Assembly: GCA_004124295.1 (NCBI GenBank)
Contig: SCKI01000012.1
Coordinates: 29,684 to 93,683, forward strand
Length of the DNA stretch: 64,000 nucleotides
From: Fidelibacterota bacterium
GTDB lineage: Bacteria > Fidelibacterota > Marinisomatia > SCGC-AAA003-L08 > TS1B11
Reading direction: 5' to 3'
The notes under the pieces were generated by a model. The model was not told where the DNA came from, ran no database searches, and saw only the letters and a program-made list of their open reading frames with translations. Positions 62,720 through 64,000 of the stretch are shown piece by piece. A program made the translations under genes and the position numbers. The stretch's first letter is position 1. The number at the start of each line of letters is the position of its first letter.

Positions 62720-63949
62720 TCAGCGGTCCCCTTTGCGCAGCTCTGCTGCCAGTGCCTCCATTTCGGTCATCACCAGGAGCAATTCGTAATTGCCGTGCCA
62801 CTGCACAAAGTCCGCGCCGCCCATGAACGCGCCGTGCTTGGCCGTCCGGCCGTAGTAGTGCCACAGATCGAAGGCCAGGAACTCCATCGGCTCGTCGAAC
62901 GGCTCGGGCGTCAAGTGGCCTTCCCGGCGGAGGGCGGCCACCAGATCAAGGCCCGCCTGCACCTTGTCATTGGTGGCTGCCAGCACCACTTCGGCTTCCC
63001 TGTAGAAAGCTTCGAATGTTGGTTTGGCGTGGCATTTTGCGCAAACCTCCTGCATCTGGATCTGTCCCTGTATGAAGCCGGGCCGCTGCTCTGAAATGGG
63101 AGCGAATAGGAACCATGAGAGGCGCTCGGTCACATCGTGGGTCACCTTCAGGCCGTCCAGTCCGCTCATATGGCAGGTTGCGCAGGTGGGTACCGGCATG
63201 TCACGGGTCGTCAACGATTTGGAGGCCGCCGTCATATTCATGCTGCCTCTCTGCAACCCGAAAAGCACGCCGTGCTTGGACTCGGTGTATATCTCAAACT
63301 GGGCATGGTCGGGACCCATGTGGCACTGGCCGCAGGTCTGCGGTTCCCTGGCCAGGGCGACCGAGGCCGAGTGCCGCGAGTGGCATTCGGTGCATGTGCC
63401 GATAGAGCCGTCACTGTTGGGTTTGCCCACGGCATGGCATTTAAGACAGCCCATTTCCAGCGAGCCGGCGCCTTGACGCATGGCCAGGGTATTCGGAGGC
63501 CGCTCAACCGTGCCAGGGTGGTAACGCTCGGCCGCTTCGATCTGCTGGGGGGTGAAATCTGCCGATCCCAGCACCGCTGCCCAGGCCGGGGCCCCGTGCC
63601 GGCTGCGGACATACTGGTCGTACTCGGTCTGGTGACACTGGGAGCAGTTGAGGGCCGTCAGCGCGTCGGCGATGGTGAAGCCGTGGTGCTCCGAGCCGGA
63701 CTGCTCCGCGACAGTGCGGTGGCAGTCGTAGCAAGTGGTGCCTACCTGGGCATGGCGGCTCATGGAGAACTGGTGCACGATTGCGGCCGTCTCCCGGATG
63801 TGGCACTGGGCGCACTTTCCGGTAGCCCGGATGTATTCGGGGCCTGGCTGGGCGACCTCAACAACCGGGCGGGAGTAGTTGATCAGCAGCGCCGCAAAGA
63901 TAATCGCCGAGCCCAACAGGACGGCATTGAATACTGATTTGAACGTCAC
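62720..63949 (-). CDS. Membrane-anchored octahaem c-type cytochrome, hydroxylamine-oxidoreductase-like
   Basis: About 409 residues from GTG 63949, which is preceded by GGAGG 9 nt upstream; TTG 63967 is an alternative. One N-terminal membrane helix, then eight CxxCH sites: CAQCH, CYDCH, CSQCH, CLKCH, CTECH, CGQCH, CATCH and CAKCH. The C-terminal helix region AKHGAFMGGADFVQWHGNYELL matches the HAO-like octahaem family. Members oxidise hydroxylamine or reduce nitrite/hydroxylamine; I cannot identify the cross-linking Tyr of true oxidising HAO, so a reductive or other role is open. Coupled to the membrane protein downstream. Confidence 0.88.
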   Translation of the reverse strand: MTFKSVFNAVLLGSAIIFAALLINYSRPVVEVAQPGPEYIRATGKCAQCHIRETAAIVHQFSMSRHAQVGTTCYDCHRTVAEQSGSEHHGFTIADALTALNCSQCHQTEYDQYVRSRHGAPAWAAVLGSADFTPQQIEAAERYHPGTVERPPNTLAMRQGAGSLEMGCLKCHAVGKPNSDGSIGTCTECHSRHSASVALAREPQTCGQCHMGPDHAQFEIYTESKHGVLFGLQRGSMNMTAASKSLTTRDMPVPTCATCHMSGLDGLKVTHDVTERLSWFLFAPISEQRPGFIQGQIQMQEVCAKCHAKPTFEAFYREAEVVLAATNDKVQAGLDLVAALRREGHLTPEPFDEPMEFLAFDLWHYYGRTAKHGAFMGGADFVQWHGNYELLLVMTEMEALAAELRKGDR

Positions 63950-64000
63950 GGTAACAACCCTCCCCAAGGCCGAAGTTACGATGCGCTGGCAGTGGCGGGG

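Overview
The window reads as a high-GC (roughly 60% or more by eye) chromosome segment of a Gram-negative bacterium of the Fibrobacterota-Chlorobiota-Bacteroidota (FCB) group. The clues are a GWxTD-domain protein, PorV/PorQ-like outer-membrane barrels, secreted proteins with FlgD/type-A-sorting-like C-terminal tails, a free-standing half glycogen synthase, and a GlyA with the extra loop common in Bacteroidota-type enzymes. A candidate phylum such as Neomarinimicrobiota, Calditrichota or KSB1 fits better than true Bacteroidota; this placement is inference and no rRNA gene is present to settle it.

Bases 1-49650 are almost entirely plus-strand and tightly packed, with many ATGA, GTGA and TGATG stop/start overlaps. 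In order they hold: a truncated histone-deacetylase-fold gene and a double PspC protein; gpmI, a beta-propeller protein, a GWxTD protein and a RecB/Cas4-like nuclease; mtaB, a deoxynucleoside kinase, purN and purH; the rod-shape block mreB-mreC-mreD-mrdA-rodA; a CpoB-like protein, the half glycogen synthase and three envelope genes; rpiB-glyA-nrdR; a promoter with a structured leader, followed by an envelope operon (PorV-like barrel, inactive M6-protease-like protein with a sorting tail, metalloprotease-propeller-barrel fusion, DUF5683-like protein, BamD-like lipoprotein, nadD, Ca/Na antiporter, ftsE-ftsX); hrcA-grpE-dnaJ-comEA-like; a PilM/PilN-like pair; rsmD-coaD-pta; an FmdB-like zinc ribbon protein, icd, obg and dprA. 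An IS30-type transposase remnant lies between icd and obg.

Beyond 49650 the layout changes. A degenerate nuclease-fold gene and a tRNA-Ser(GCU) are followed by an AT-rich island of about 1.2 kb carrying an AbiJ-like gene and a small unannotated ORF. Then come a sodium/solute symporter, a lower-GC exported cupin flanked by a duplicated fragment of the neighbouring PorV-like gene, a second envelope module on the minus strand (TonB receptor, 1084-residue tailed secreted protein, PorV-like barrel), simple-sequence repeats, and at the right edge an octahaem HAO-like cytochrome with a polytopic membrane partner.

Three observations stand out. (1) Two universally recognisable genes, rsmD and rpiB, have no ATG, GTG or TTG in frame at the position of their N-terminus, and two more (mtaB, the TonB receptor) have an N-terminus that fits better at an ATC; all four place an NTC codon where NTG is expected. 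(2) Two separate modules each combine a PorV-like barrel, a tailed secreted protein and a large composite barrel protein, suggesting a surface-display or uptake apparatus. (3) Two gene products keep an enzyme fold but have lost the catalytic residues (M6 peptidase, staphylococcal-nuclease fold).
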